NCBI GenBank assembly: GCA_937980205.1
Contig: CALJKW010000030.1
Coordinates: forward strand, 1 to 64,000
Source: an uncultured Myxococcales bacterium
GTDB taxonomy: Bacteria > Myxococcota > Myxococcia > Myxococcales > Myxococcaceae
Reading direction: 5' to 3'
DNA: 64,000 nt
Positions 50,568-59,851 of the stretch are shown piece by piece; position 1 is the stretch's first letter, and each line of letters starts with the position of its first letter. The notes beneath the pieces are model-generated. The model did no database searches. It was not told the DNA's origin and was given only the letters and a program-made list of their open reading frames with translations. The translations under genes were made by a program, and so were the position numbers.

Positions 50568-51839
50568 TCAGGGGCGGCCGGCCACGAAGCGGTGCTCGAA
50601 CGTGGTCTTCGCCCCCAGAGTGTCCTCGGCGATCACCGTGACGGTGTGTTCGCCGGCGTCGAGGGGCACCGAGCCCTCTTCCGGGGGCTCGAAGCCGATG
50701 GTGATGCTCCCCGTCCAGCTGCGGGACTTGCCGGTCGGATCCGGAAAGCCCGTCGCGAGGAACGGGGCCAGCGTCCACATCGTGCGACCATCGAGCGACA
50801 CGGTCATCGCGCTGAAGCCGTTTGCGTCGGTGCAGGGAACCTGAAGGAACGCGAGCGGAGCGTGAAATGGGCTGAGCGACGCGGTGCTCTCGAGATGGCA
50901 GCGGGGCGGGCCGTCGTTCAGGCCCCGAAACGGCAGGACGAACGCCGCCGCTTCGGCCGCACACACCGGGCAGAACGGGTCACTCGAACGGTTCATCCGG
51001 CAGCGTTCGGTGGGGTGAAAGATCCCGCGCTTGTACCGCGCTCCACCTTCCACGGCGGAGTCGACGAGGCCGCGCCACCTGGCACCTGACGGGTCGACGC
51101 TGAGATTCGGCTGCGGCACGTCGGCGACGCCGGGATACCTGAATCGGAACGCCGTCCAGACGCCGCCGTCGTGAGACCGCTCGGTGTCCGAATATTCGTC
51201 GCCCAGGCCCAGCACCGCATGGCCGAGCTCGTGGCTCAGCGTCCGGCCGTCGTCGGCCATGTTCATGAAGATCGAACCGTCAAAGGTGGCGTTCGCGCGG
51301 CCATGCCCGGAGTTGATGATGACGACGACGGCGTCCGCCTGCGGGACGAGCGCGGCGGCCAGGCGCGCCGGAAGGTCGCGCTCCCGCGTCGTCAGCATGG
51401 GGGTGCCGGCAGGGGAGAGCTCGTCGGCGACCAGGCAACCGCCCAGCGCGGTGTCGCGGGTTTCGGCATCGGTGACCTCGTTGGTCTGCGACTCGAGCTC
51501 GATGAGGAAGGCGTTCACCTGAGGGGCGGCGCGCGCGACCAGGCCGTCGTGATCCTGCGTCGCGCTCTCCAGCAGCTCCTCGACGTGGGCGCGAAAGCGC
51601 GGAAGCTCGTCGGCTCGAAAGCCCTCGGCGACGAACACGAGGTCGAGCGCCTTGCGCGGGTCCGGTTGCCCGGCGCGAAGCGAAGTGGCGCCCGCGCACG
51701 GCCCGCTGCCGAGGCACGCCACGCCTGCATCGATGACGAGCTGGGTCTCGGTCTCCGACGGCTCGCACAGCTCGATCGGCTCGCCGGCGCACCCCGTGAC
51801 CATCACCAAGCCAATTCCCATCTTCAGCGTCGTGCGCAT
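50568..51839 (-). CDS. M64-family (IgA peptidase-like) metallopeptidase lipoprotein
   Basis: A 423-residue lipoprotein (VTGC, Cys17), start ATG 51839 with a GGAGGGG ribosome site. DLVFVAEGFRADELPRF and INSGHGRANATFDGS are conserved M64 blocks. The zinc site is SHELGHAVLGLGDEY (His203, Glu204, His207, and Asp214 as possible third ligand). A CRMNRSSDPFCPVC knot follows and a C-terminal Ig-like beta domain ends the protein. Likely a surface or secreted endopeptidase; substrate is unknown despite the family name. It is divergent from the first HAD gene. Confidence 0.85.
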   Translation of the reverse strand: MRTTLKMGIGLVMVTGCAGEPIELCEPSETETQLVIDAGVACLGSGPCAGATSLRAGQPDPRKALDLVFVAEGFRADELPRFRAHVEELLESATQDHDGLVARAAPQVNAFLIELESQTNEVTDAETRDTALGGCLVADELSPAGTPMLTTRERDLPARLAAALVPQADAVVVIINSGHGRANATFDGSIFMNMADDGRTLSHELGHAVLGLGDEYSDTERSHDGGVWTAFRFRYPGVADVPQPNLSVDPSGARWRGLVDSAVEGGARYKRGIFHPTERCRMNRSSDPFCPVCAAEAAAFVLPFRGLNDGPPRCHLESTASLSPFHAPLAFLQVPCTDANGFSAMTVSLDGRTMWTLAPFLATGFPDPTGKSRSWTGSITIGFEPPEEGSVPLDAGEHTVTVIAEDTLGAKTTFEHRFVAGRP

Positions 51840-51915
51840 CGGCCCCTCCGCGGCAGCTTGAAGCGCGCCACAGACGGTCCCCACGGAATTCGATTCAAAG
51901 AAGCTCGCGGCCGGA

Positions 51916-52761
51916 ATGGCCGGAGCATCTGGTACAGTGCCGCGCACGTTGGCCAGGATCTCGCGCAGCGACACAGCCCAGCTGTTGAAGCCTCGCGCCG
52001 CGCCCAGACCGGCTGCCGAGCGCACCGTCACCACGCCGAAGCGCGTCGACCACGTCGAGGTGCCGACCGGCGGCACCGACGGCAAGGCGTTCGTGGCGAA
52101 GGCGTTCGCCGACATCTCCGCCCGTGTCGCCCGCGGCGAGAAGGTTCGCGTGGTCTTCGACATCGACGACACGCTCGCCGACACCCGCGCGCGGACGCTG
52201 AAGATCGCCAAGGCGTGGGACCAGGCGAACGGCACGAAGTACTTCGACCGCCTCACCGTCGCGCAGGTCGCGCACACCGGCTTGGGCACCGCCCGCGCGC
52301 TCGGCCTGCCGTGGGCCGCCGAGAAGGCGTTCGCCGAGCACTGGGAGACCGCGTTCTGGGACGGCGCGAACTTCGTGCACGACGCCCCCATCCCCGACAT
52401 CGTCGCGCTCGCGAAGCAGGCGAAGGAGCTCGGCGCCGACGTCGTCTACCTCACCGGCCGCGTGCAGGACCGCGAGACGTACACCATCGCCCAGCTGAAG
52501 CGCTTCGGCCTCGAGGCGAGCCACAAGAGCGTCGTCAGCAAGCCGAACCTGAAGACCCGCACCGTGCCGTTCAAGGCCGAGTGGCTCGCGAAGAGCGTCG
52601 CCGACGGCAAGCCCGTGGCGTTCTTCTTCACCGAGTCGCGCCGCGACATCGCCGGCATCCAGGCGGCTGCCGTCGACGCGCCGAGCGTACTGCTCGACAG
52701 CCCGTTCGGCGGCACCGAGGGCGTGAAGGCAGACACTCCGATCTACCCGAGGGCCGTCTGA
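51916..52761 (+). CDS. HAD-superfamily acid phosphatase-like protein, first tandem copy
   Basis: A 281-residue protein. Motif I is VVFDIDDTLADT (Asp82, Asp84, Thr86), motif II VVYLTGR, then VSKPN and FFFTESRRDIAG for motifs III and IV, all as in class B/C-like acid phosphatases. The first 45 residues are basic and disordered and are not a signal peptide. An in-frame GTG at 51937 is a good alternative start because its downstream sequence aligns with the N terminus of the paralogue. Its TGA overlaps the ATG of the second copy. Confidence 0.78.
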   Translation: MAGASGTVPRTLARISRSDTAQLLKPRAAPRPAAERTVTTPKRVDHVEVPTGGTDGKAFVAKAFADISARVARGEKVRVVFDIDDTLADTRARTLKIAKAWDQANGTKYFDRLTVAQVAHTGLGTARALGLPWAAEKAFAEHWETAFWDGANFVHDAPIPDIVALAKQAKELGADVVYLTGRVQDRETYTIAQLKRFGLEASHKSVVSKPNLKTRTVPFKAEWLAKSVADGKPVAFFFTESRRDIAGIQAAAVDAPSVLLDSPFGGTEGVKADTPIYPRAV

Positions 52762-53579
52762 TGCCACGCGTCCTGGGCTCCCTCGCGCAGAAGCTGTTGC
52801 CCCAGCGGCAGGTGCAGCTGCCGAAGCGCAAGCAGCAGGCGGCGGTGCGTGGCCCCGACGCGGCCGACTTCGGCGGCGGCAACCGCGTCGACGGCAAGGC
52901 CTTCGTCGCCGCGGCGCTCAAAGACATCGCCGCCCGCGTCGCTCGCGGAGAGAAGGTCCGCGCCGTCTTCGACATCGACGACACGCTCGTCGACACGCGC
53001 GGCCGCACGCTGGCGCTCGCGCGCGACTGGGACCGGAAGAACGGCACGCACTACTTCGACAAGCTCACGCTGCAGCAGGTCGCGTTCGACGCGAAAGACA
53101 CCGCGCGCGTCATGGACCTGCCGTGGGACTCGGAGCTCTCGTTCATGAAGTTCTGGGACGAGAACTTCCTCCAGGGCGAGCGCTTCGCCGACGACGGCCC
53201 GATTCCGGACATCCTCCAGCTCGCGAAGCAGGCGAAGGCCGCCGGCGCCGAGGTCGTTTACCTGACCGGCCGGCTCGCCGCGCGCAGCCCGTTCACGATT
53301 CAGCAGCTGCAGAAGTTCGGGCTCACCGACGCGAACGAGAAGACGGTGGTGGGCAAGCCGTCGCAGGCGCACCGGACTCCGCAGTTCAAGACCGAGTGGC
53401 TCGCGCAGAGCGCCGCCGACGGCTGGCACCTCGCGTTCTTCATCACCGAGTCGAAGCGGGACATCGCGACGATCCAGAAGGGCATCCCCTCGGTTCCGGC
53501 GGTGCTCATCGATCACGCGTTCAACGGTCCCGAAGCGGTGCGGCCCGACACGCCGGTGTACCCGCGCGTCGTCACCTGA
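52761..53579 (+). CDS. HAD-superfamily acid phosphatase-like protein, second tandem copy
   Basis: A 272-residue paralogue of the previous gene. Shared blocks include DGKAFVA, IAARVARGEKVRAVFDIDDT (motif I Asp71, Asp73, Thr75), VVYLTGRLAARSPFTI and FFITESKRDIATIQK, with identity high across the core and low in the N-terminal 40 residues. This is a tandem duplication with separate evolution since. Its stop overlaps the ATG of the membrane protein gene, so the three form one transcript. Substrate is unknown. Confidence 0.78.
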   Translation: MPRVLGSLAQKLLPQRQVQLPKRKQQAAVRGPDAADFGGGNRVDGKAFVAAALKDIAARVARGEKVRAVFDIDDTLVDTRGRTLALARDWDRKNGTHYFDKLTLQQVAFDAKDTARVMDLPWDSELSFMKFWDENFLQGERFADDGPIPDILQLAKQAKAAGAEVVYLTGRLAARSPFTIQQLQKFGLTDANEKTVVGKPSQAHRTPQFKTEWLAQSAADGWHLAFFITESKRDIATIQKGIPSVPAVLIDHAFNGPEAVRPDTPVYPRVVT

Positions 53580-55381
53580 TGACGAAAAAGGGGACAGTCC
53601 CCATTTCGGCGATCGCGTTCGGGGCGGCCCTCGCGCTCTCGCTGTGCACGCTGCAGATGGGGCTCGCCGTCGACGACTGGGGCCAGGTGCTTCGGGCGCG
53701 CGGCCAGCTGCCGCACTTCGGAGGCGCCAGCTGGGACCTCTACCGCTTCACCGGCGAGAGCCGGGAAGCCTTCGAGCGCACGATCGAAGACGGGCCCTTC
53801 CCGTGGTGGACCTATCGCGAGATGCGTGTCGGCTTCTTCAGGCCGCTCTCCTCGGCGCTCATTCTCTTCGACGTCAACGTGATCGGAGATCACGTCTGGC
53901 TGTGGCACCTGCACTCGATCGCCTGGTACCTCGCGCTCCTCGCGCTGGTGCTGATGCTGTACCGCCGCGTCCTGCCCGACCCCACGCGTCGCGGAGCTGG
54001 CGGGCCGAGCCCGCCGTCGGACGCGCGGCCGAGAGTCGGCGCCGGCGAGCTCGCGCTGCTGTTCTTCGCCATCGACGACGCGCACTGGATGCCCGCGGGC
54101 TGGCTCGCGAACCGGAACGCGCTCGTCGCGGCGGTGCCCGCGGTCGCAGGACTGCTGCTGCATCTGCAGTGGCGCGAGAAGGGCTGGAGGCCGGGCCTGC
54201 CGCTCTCGCTGCTCGCGTACGCCGCGGCGCTCTGCGGTGGAGAGTCCGCCCTCGGAGCCCTCGCCTACGTCGTCACGTACGAGCTGCTCGATGTCCGGCG
54301 TGAGCCGCTCGGCCGCCGCGCGCTCGCCGTGCTTCCGCTCTTCGTCGTCGTGCTCGCGTGGGCCGTGGTGTACCGCGCGCTCGGCTACGGCGCGCACGGC
54401 TCGGCGATCTACATCGACCCCGTCGGAGAGCCGCTCGAGTACCTGCGCGTCGCTCCGCTGCGCATCCTGGGGATGCTCGGCAGCCTCACGCTCGGCGTTT
54501 CGACGGACACCTGGATGTTCCTCGACCGCGGACGCTTTCTGCTCGCGACCGGCGGAGTGCTCGGTGTCGTGCTCTTCGCGCTCTGGCTCCGGCGCGCGCG
54601 CGGCGCGTGGACCGACGACGAGTGGGCGCGCCTGCGCTGGCTGATGGTGAGCGCCGTGCTGGGCCTGATTCCCGTCGCGTCGACGTTTCCGATGGAGCGC
54701 CTGCTCATGATGCCGTCGATCGGCGCCGCGGCGATCGTCGGCTGCCTGCTGCACGCGCTGTGGAGAGACCGCTCCGCCATGGCGCGCGTCGCGAAGGCGT
54801 GGCTCATCGTGGCGCACGCGGTCGCTCCGCTGCCTCCGTGGATCGTGAGCCCGTACTTCTTCGCCGTCGGGAGCGACTACGTCGCGCGGGCGGTGAATCA
54901 CGGAGACCTCGACTCGCAGAAGCTCGCGGGACGCGTCGTGGTCGTCGCGGGGCCGGATCCCGTCGCCTCGCTGTACGGAGGCTTCTCGCGGATCCTGCAG
55001 GGACTGCCCGCGTCGAAGAGCTGGGTCACGTTGTCGTTCGCTCCGTACGATCACCGGCTCACGCGCGTCGCCGAGAACGCCTTCGAGCTCGAGGTCGTCG
55101 GAGGCTCCATGCTCGAGACCACGATGGAGCAGCTCATGCGGCACCCGCGCTTCCCGCTGGCGCCCGGCTTCACCTCGAAGCTCTCCGGGCTCACCGTCAC
55201 GCTCCTCGAGGCGACCGACGGTCGCCCCACGAAGATCCGCGCCGACCTCACCGAGGACGTCGCGCTGATGCACTGGCGCGACCGGCGCTTGAGGCACCTC
55301 ACGCTGCCTGCGGTGGGAGAGTCGGTGCTCATCCCTCACGACGACACACCGTTCGACGTCATCTCGAACCTGCTTCGTTGA
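53579..55381 (+). CDS. Polytopic membrane protein, GT-C-like
   Basis: A 600-residue protein with about ten hydrophobic helices between residues 8 and 440 and a soluble C-terminal domain of about 130 residues. After the first helix comes LAVDDWGQVLRARG, an acidic Asp-Asp loop like that of GT-C glycosyltransferases, and later DDAHWMPAGWLANRNALVAA. Assignment beyond a membrane enzyme is not safe. The start codon lies in an ATG that overlaps the HAD stop. The first codons contain the palindrome GGGGACAGTCCCC, so codons 3-8 derive from a repeat-like motif. Confidence 0.65.
   Translation: MTKKGTVPISAIAFGAALALSLCTLQMGLAVDDWGQVLRARGQLPHFGGASWDLYRFTGESREAFERTIEDGPFPWWTYREMRVGFFRPLSSALILFDVNVIGDHVWLWHLHSIAWYLALLALVLMLYRRVLPDPTRRGAGGPSPPSDARPRVGAGELALLFFAIDDAHWMPAGWLANRNALVAAVPAVAGLLLHLQWREKGWRPGLPLSLLAYAAALCGGESALGALAYVVTYELLDVRREPLGRRALAVLPLFVVVLAWAVVYRALGYGAHGSAIYIDPVGEPLEYLRVAPLRILGMLGSLTLGVSTDTWMFLDRGRFLLATGGVLGVVLFALWLRRARGAWTDDEWARLRWLMVSAVLGLIPVASTFPMERLLMMPSIGAAAIVGCLLHALWRDRSAMARVAKAWLIVAHAVAPLPPWIVSPYFFAVGSDYVARAVNHGDLDSQKLAGRVVVVAGPDPVASLYGGFSRILQGLPASKSWVTLSFAPYDHRLTRVAENAFELEVVGGSMLETTMEQLMRHPRFPLAPGFTSKLSGLTVTLLEATDGRPTKIRADLTEDVALMHWRDRRLRHLTLPAVGESVLIPHDDTPFDVISNLLR
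53585..53606. repeat. Palindromic repeat motif GGGGACAGTCCCC in the 5' coding region
   Basis: The string aaaaaggggacagtccccat contains a perfect 13-bp palindrome at 53590-53602. I know this A-flanked palindrome as a dispersed repeat in many GC-rich proteobacterial-type genomes. Here it starts 11 bases into a gene and is translated as KKGTVPI. No other copy was found in the window. Confidence 0.6.
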
Positions 55382-55414
55382 CTCAGGCATCAAGTTGCCG
55401 GTACGCGTCGGGCC

Positions 55415-56599
55415 ATGTCTCGAGCCGCGATCACCGACCTCTACCGCATCGACGATCTCCTCCAGCCCGAGGAGCGCGCCGCCCGCGACGCCGTCGCCCA
55501 GTTCGTCGACAAGGAATACCTCCCCATCGTCGGGAAGCACTTCCGCAACGGCACCTTCCCGATGGAGGTCGTGCCGCGCATCGCCGAGCTCGGTGTCTTC
55601 GGCGCGCCGCTCAAAGGCTACGGCTGCGCCGGCATGTCGAACACGATGTACGCGCTGGCCCTGCAGGAGCTCGAGCGCGGCGACAGCGGCCTGCGGAGCT
55701 TCGCCTCGGTGCAGTCGAGCCTGTCGATGTGGCCGATCTACCAGTACGGCTCCGAGGAGCAGAAGGAGCGGTGGCTGCCCGGCATGGCCAAGGGCAAGCT
55801 CATCGGCTGCTTCGGGCTGACCGAGCCGGACTACGGCTCCGACCCGGCCGGCATGCTGACGCGCGCGAAGAAGGACGGCGATTCGTACGTGCTCAATGGA
55901 TCCAAGATGTGGATCACGAACGGCTCGATCGCCGACGTCGCCGTCGTCTGGGCGAAGGTCGACGGCGGCGGCGCGGAGTCGATTCGCGGCTTCCTGGTCG
56001 AGAAGGGGATGCCCGGCTTCACCGCCCGCGAGATCCACGGGAAGTTCAGCCTGCGCGCCTCGTACACGAGCGAGCTCGCGTTCGACGACGTCCGCGTTCC
56101 GGCGAAGAACATGCTCCCCGGAGTGCAGGGCCTGCGCGGCCCGCTCTCGTGCCTCAACAACGCGCGCATGGGCATCTCGTTCGCGGTGATGGGCGCCGCG
56201 GTCGCGTGCTTCGAGGGCGCGCGCGACTACGCGCTGTCACGCAAGGCGTTCGGGCGGCCCATCGCCGGCTTCCAGCTCACGCAGGAGAAGCTCGCCGACA
56301 TGCTGCAGGAGATCGTCAAAGGGCAGCTGCTCGCCTTGCGCCTCGCGCGCATGAAGGACGAGCACGGCAAGGTCGACCCCGCGCAGGTGTCGCTGTGCAA
56401 GCGGAACAACGTGAAGGTCGCGCTCGAGATCGCCCGCGTCGCGCGCAGCATCTACGGCGCCAACGGCGTGACCGACGAGTACCCGCCGATCCGCCACGCG
56501 CTGAACCTCGAGAGCGTCTTCACGTACGAGGGTACGCACGAGGTGCACACCCTCATCCTCGGCAAGGCCATCACCGGCCTCGACGCGTTCGGCGGCTGA
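55415..56599 (+). CDS. gcdH: Glutaryl-CoA dehydrogenase
   Basis: A 394-residue acyl-CoA dehydrogenase. Marker motifs of the glutaryl-CoA branch are FGLTEPDYGSDPAGMLT, KMWITNGSIADVAVVWAK, SLRASYTSELAFDDVRVP, ANGVTDEYPPIRHALNLESV and YEGTHEVHTLILGKAITG with the catalytic glutamate. It oxidises and decarboxylates glutaryl-CoA to crotonyl-CoA in lysine, tryptophan and aromatic catabolism. It starts 33 bp after the membrane-protein gene and converges on the Cys-rich lipoprotein gene with a 7-bp gap. Confidence 0.9.
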   Translation: MSRAAITDLYRIDDLLQPEERAARDAVAQFVDKEYLPIVGKHFRNGTFPMEVVPRIAELGVFGAPLKGYGCAGMSNTMYALALQELERGDSGLRSFASVQSSLSMWPIYQYGSEEQKERWLPGMAKGKLIGCFGLTEPDYGSDPAGMLTRAKKDGDSYVLNGSKMWITNGSIADVAVVWAKVDGGGAESIRGFLVEKGMPGFTAREIHGKFSLRASYTSELAFDDVRVPAKNMLPGVQGLRGPLSCLNNARMGISFAVMGAAVACFEGARDYALSRKAFGRPIAGFQLTQEKLADMLQEIVKGQLLALRLARMKDEHGKVDPAQVSLCKRNNVKVALEIARVARSIYGANGVTDEYPPIRHALNLESVFTYEGTHEVHTLILGKAITGLDAFGG

Positions 56600-56606
56600 C
56601 CCGTCT

Positions 56607-58217
56607 CTAGAAGCAGCGCGGCTGGCACGTGCGCGGCGCCATGGTGCTGCAGCGGCCAGACGCGCACTCGGTGCCGCTCTCGCACGGCGCACCGTCAGCC
56701 TTCGGGGCAGTGCAGGTGCCCGAGCTCACGAACGAGCCGCCGTCGCGTGCGCAGAAGTAGCTCGGGAAGCTCTCGCTGGTGCACGAGATGCCGTGCGAGA
56801 CGCCGAGCGGAACGGCCGCGCCGCACGCCTGGCCCGCATCGGCCGGCAGCCGGCAGACGCCCGTGTCGTTCGTGCCGCCGTCGCGCTTGAAGCAGTCGAG
56901 GTACTGCTTGCAGGGCGTCGAGTTTGCGCCGCCGCACGAAGCGCCGGCCGAGCCGATCGCGACGCAGTTCGGACCGCCGCTCGGGCAGTACGCGCCGAGC
57001 ACGCACGGGTTGTCCGTCGAAACCACGTTCATGCACGACGAGCCCGCGCTGATGCGGGCGGTGCAGACGCCGGCGCGGCCACCATCCGGCGGGTCGCTGC
57101 GCAGGTCGCGGCAGTACGAGCCCTCGACGCACTGGGTGTTCGAGTCGCACTCCTCGCCGTTGGTGCGGGTGAAGAACGGTTCGGGCACGCACGTGCCGCC
57201 GAGGCAGGTTCCGCCGGCGACGCAGCCGTCATCGGCCCCCGCCTGGTTGGTGCAGGCGCCGGTGAGCGGAATGCGCGCCGTGCACACGCCGGCGCGGAGA
57301 ACCGTGCACGTGATGAAGCAGCTCAGCCGCAGGTCCTTGCAGAACGCGTTCGGCCCGCAGGACTCGGACACGCACGTCTCGCCCAGCGGGAGATAGCCGC
57401 AGCGGAAGCCGCCGTCGGCGCGCTCGGCGCAGACGTCCGCGCACTGGCCGTCGGCGAAGCTGAAGATGGGGCCGACGTCGCACGCAGCTCCGGTCGCCTT
57501 GTGCGCCTGGCACAGCCGCGGCCCGACTCCGGCATCGAGCGGGCACCAGCTCGTCGCGGGATCACACTTCTGCGTCGCGCTGCCGAAGCGAATGCCGTTA
57601 CAGGCCTGCCCGACGTTCTGGTAGCCGACGCAGGTGCCGCAGGCGTTCGAGCCCGTCGTGCAGTGGCCCTGAGCGCACGTGCCGGCGCCGAGGCCCGTAC
57701 CGACACACGGCCCGCCCGGAGTTCCGGCCGGCGGGAAGATCTCCTGACACACCTGAGGCGTCGTCACGCCGGTGCGGATGCACGGGTAGCTGCCGAGCAT
57801 GCTCACGCACTGCGCCGCCTTCGCCGAGTCGAAGCCGGTCACGCCGGCGTCGACCGCGTACACGTTGGCCAGGCACTGGGACAACAAGACCGAACGGCAC
57901 AGGCCGATGTTCGACGAGTCGATGACGCTGCAGCGCGAGTCGCGCATGCACCGCGCGTCGGCGAACTGTGCGCAGTACGCCGCGACGGCCTCGGCGGCGT
58001 TGCCGCCCGTGCCGCCTGTGCCGCCCGTGCCGCCCGTGCCGCCGCCGGTCGCCGAGCCGCCGGCACCACCCGCGCCGCCCGTCCCACCGGTCCCGCTGCC
58101 TGCGCTGCCGCCGGTGCCCGAGCCGCCGCTGCCGCCGCTGCCGCCGCCGGTGCCGCCGTTTCCGCCTCCACCACAGCCGACGACGAACACGAGCAACGAG
58201 ATCGTGAGTGCGCGCAT
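56607..58217 (-). CDS. Cys-rich lipoprotein with long Gly/Thr/Ser linker
   Basis: A 536-residue lipoprotein (VVGC, Cys15). Residues 16-82 are a Gly/Ser/Thr/Ala linker. Residues about 83-165 form a compact domain with Cys pairs (AYCAQFADARC, CSVIDSSNIGLC, CVSMLGSYPC). From 170 to the end there are repeated Dickkopf-like disulfide modules of type C-xx-G-xx-C (GTCLGGTCVPEP, PYCPSGGPNC-like, CESGTECASGRC). The start at ATG 58217 gives the signal MRALTISLLVFV. Function is unknown; the layout is the same as in the other Cys-rich lipoproteins here. Confidence 0.8.
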   Translation of the reverse strand: MRALTISLLVFVVGCGGGGNGGTGGGSGGSGGSGTGGSAGSGTGGTGGAGGAGGSATGGGTGGTGGTGGTGGNAAEAVAAYCAQFADARCMRDSRCSVIDSSNIGLCRSVLLSQCLANVYAVDAGVTGFDSAKAAQCVSMLGSYPCIRTGVTTPQVCQEIFPPAGTPGGPCVGTGLGAGTCAQGHCTTGSNACGTCVGYQNVGQACNGIRFGSATQKCDPATSWCPLDAGVGPRLCQAHKATGAACDVGPIFSFADGQCADVCAERADGGFRCGYLPLGETCVSESCGPNAFCKDLRLSCFITCTVLRAGVCTARIPLTGACTNQAGADDGCVAGGTCLGGTCVPEPFFTRTNGEECDSNTQCVEGSYCRDLRSDPPDGGRAGVCTARISAGSSCMNVVSTDNPCVLGAYCPSGGPNCVAIGSAGASCGGANSTPCKQYLDCFKRDGGTNDTGVCRLPADAGQACGAAVPLGVSHGISCTSESFPSYFCARDGGSFVSSGTCTAPKADGAPCESGTECASGRCSTMAPRTCQPRCF

Positions 58218-58273
58218 GAGTTCTGGTGAGCCTCCCGCCACGGGTTTTACCTCAGCTGAGGTAGACGTGGCGC

Positions 58274-58699
58274 ATGCCTTTCGTCCGCGAGCTCCTGGTG
58301 CGCTTCCCCGACGTCGACTTCGCGCGCGTCGTCTACTACCCGCGCTTCTTCGACTACGCCCACCAGGTCTTCGAGGACTTCTTCGCCGCCGAGGTGGGCG
58401 TGCCGTACGCGCGCATGCTGCAAGAGCGGAAGGTCGGCTACCCCAGCGTCCACTGCGAGGCCGACTTCAAATACCCCTTGCGCTTCGGCGACGTCGTTCG
58501 CATCGAGATGTCCACCGATGCGGTGGGAGAGCGGTCCATCACGTCTCGCTATCGCCTCTCGACGAAAGGTACGGCGTGCGCCGTGCTGAAGATCGTCACG
58601 GCGCCGGTCGACATGGACACGTTCAAGGGCATGAGGGTGCCCGATGACGTTCGCGCGGCGTTCGCGCGCTTCCTTCTGATAGACCCGCGCAGCCCGTGA
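58274..58699 (+). CDS. YbgC-like acyl-CoA thioesterase (4HBT hot-dog fold)
   Basis: A 141-residue protein. The motif FPDVDFARVVYYPRFFDYAH near the N terminus is the YbgC/4-hydroxybenzoyl-CoA thioesterase active-site pattern (Asp followed by VYY), and the C-terminal half is DFKYPLRFGDVVRIEMSTDA. It likely cleaves a short or aryl acyl-CoA. The ATG at 58274 fits the family N terminus. Its TGA overlaps the GTG of the antiporter gene. Confidence 0.83.
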   Translation: MPFVRELLVRFPDVDFARVVYYPRFFDYAHQVFEDFFAAEVGVPYARMLQERKVGYPSVHCEADFKYPLRFGDVVRIEMSTDAVGERSITSRYRLSTKGTACAVLKIVTAPVDMDTFKGMRVPDDVRAAFARFLLIDPRSP

Positions 58700-59808
58700 G
58701 CTCCACCGCACCTGCGTCTGCCGCCCCGGTCTCCGATCGCACGTGGCTGAACGCTGATCGAATCTTCTTCATCGCGCTCGTCGTCTTCTTCCCGCTCGCG
58801 GTCGCGTCGCGGTTCTTCTTCAGCGGCACGCTCACGTTCATCTTCTGCTGCCTCGCCATCATCCCGCTCGCGCGGCTGATGGGCACGGCGACCGAGGTCA
58901 TCGCGCACAAGCTCGGCTCGGGCTGGGGCGGCTTCATGAACGCGAGCTTCGGCAACGCCGCCGAGCTCATCATCGCGATCGCCGCGCTGCGCAGCGGGCA
59001 CGTCGAGATCGTGAAGGCCAGCATCACCGGCGCGATCCTCGGCAACGTGCTGCTCGTGCTCGGCGCCGCCGTGCTCGCCGGAGGCATCGGCCGCGAGAAG
59101 CAGACCTTCAACGCCACCGCCGCGCTCTCGGGCTCGAGCCTCATGTTCCTCGCCGTCACCGCGATGGCGGTGCCCGATCTCTTTCACCTCGCGCGCGGCG
59201 ACGAGGCGAACGCCGTGCTGCGGCCGATGTCGATCGGCATCTCGCTCGTGCTGCTCGTGATCTACGGGCTCTCGCTGCTGTTCGCGCTGCGCACGCACAA
59301 GCACCTGTACGCCGGAGAGGACGCCGGCACCGAAGAAGAGGTCCCGCCGTGGAGCCAGGGCCGCGCCATCGTCACGCTCCTCGCCGCGACCGGTGGAGTC
59401 GTCGTCGCCGCCGAGTTCCTCGTCCACGCCATCGAGCCGGCGATCGAGGCGTTCGGGCTCACGCACACGTTCATCGGCGTCGTCGTCATCGCGATCGTCG
59501 GCAACGCCGCCGAGCACTCGACCGCCGTGATGATGGCGCTCAAGAACAAGATGGACCTCGCGTTCAACATCGCGCTCGAGTCGAGCAAGCAGATCGCGCT
59601 GTTCGTCGCGCCGGTGCTCGTCCTCATCTCCATTCCGCTCGGCGCCAACCTCACGCTCGAGTTCAGCCACATGGAGGTCGTCGGCATGGCCGTCGGGGTC
59701 GGCGCCGCCACCCTCATCGGCATGGACGGCGAGTCCAACTGGCTCGAGGGCGTCATGCTGCTGGGCGTCTACGCCATCCTGGCAGTCGCGTTCTTCTACA
59801 TCCCGTGA
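58696..59808 (+). CDS. Calcium/proton exchanger (CaCA family, CAX type)
   Basis: A 370-residue inner-membrane protein with about 11 helices. The two alpha repeats carry the signatures GNAAELIIAIAALRSGH and GNAAEHSTAVMMALKNKMD, the CAX cation-binding motifs. A short acidic loop (EDAGTEEEVPP) separates the halves. It exports Ca2+ (or related ions) against the proton gradient. The GTG start at 58696 overlaps the thioesterase stop codon. Confidence 0.9.
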   Translation: MSSTAPASAAPVSDRTWLNADRIFFIALVVFFPLAVASRFFFSGTLTFIFCCLAIIPLARLMGTATEVIAHKLGSGWGGFMNASFGNAAELIIAIAALRSGHVEIVKASITGAILGNVLLVLGAAVLAGGIGREKQTFNATAALSGSSLMFLAVTAMAVPDLFHLARGDEANAVLRPMSIGISLVLLVIYGLSLLFALRTHKHLYAGEDAGTEEEVPPWSQGRAIVTLLAATGGVVVAAEFLVHAIEPAIEAFGLTHTFIGVVVIAIVGNAAEHSTAVMMALKNKMDLAFNIALESSKQIALFVAPVLVLISIPLGANLTLEFSHMEVVGMAVGVGAATLIGMDGESNWLEGVMLLGVYAILAVAFFYIP

Positions 59809-59851
59809 GCGCGAGTCCGACCCGCTTCGCGCCGCTTCGTTGGCCGCTGCG

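Noticed and set aside
50568..51839. Calling the M64 protein an IgA protease
   Set aside because: The family name reflects one characterised member; nothing in this sequence indicates immunoglobulin as substrate.
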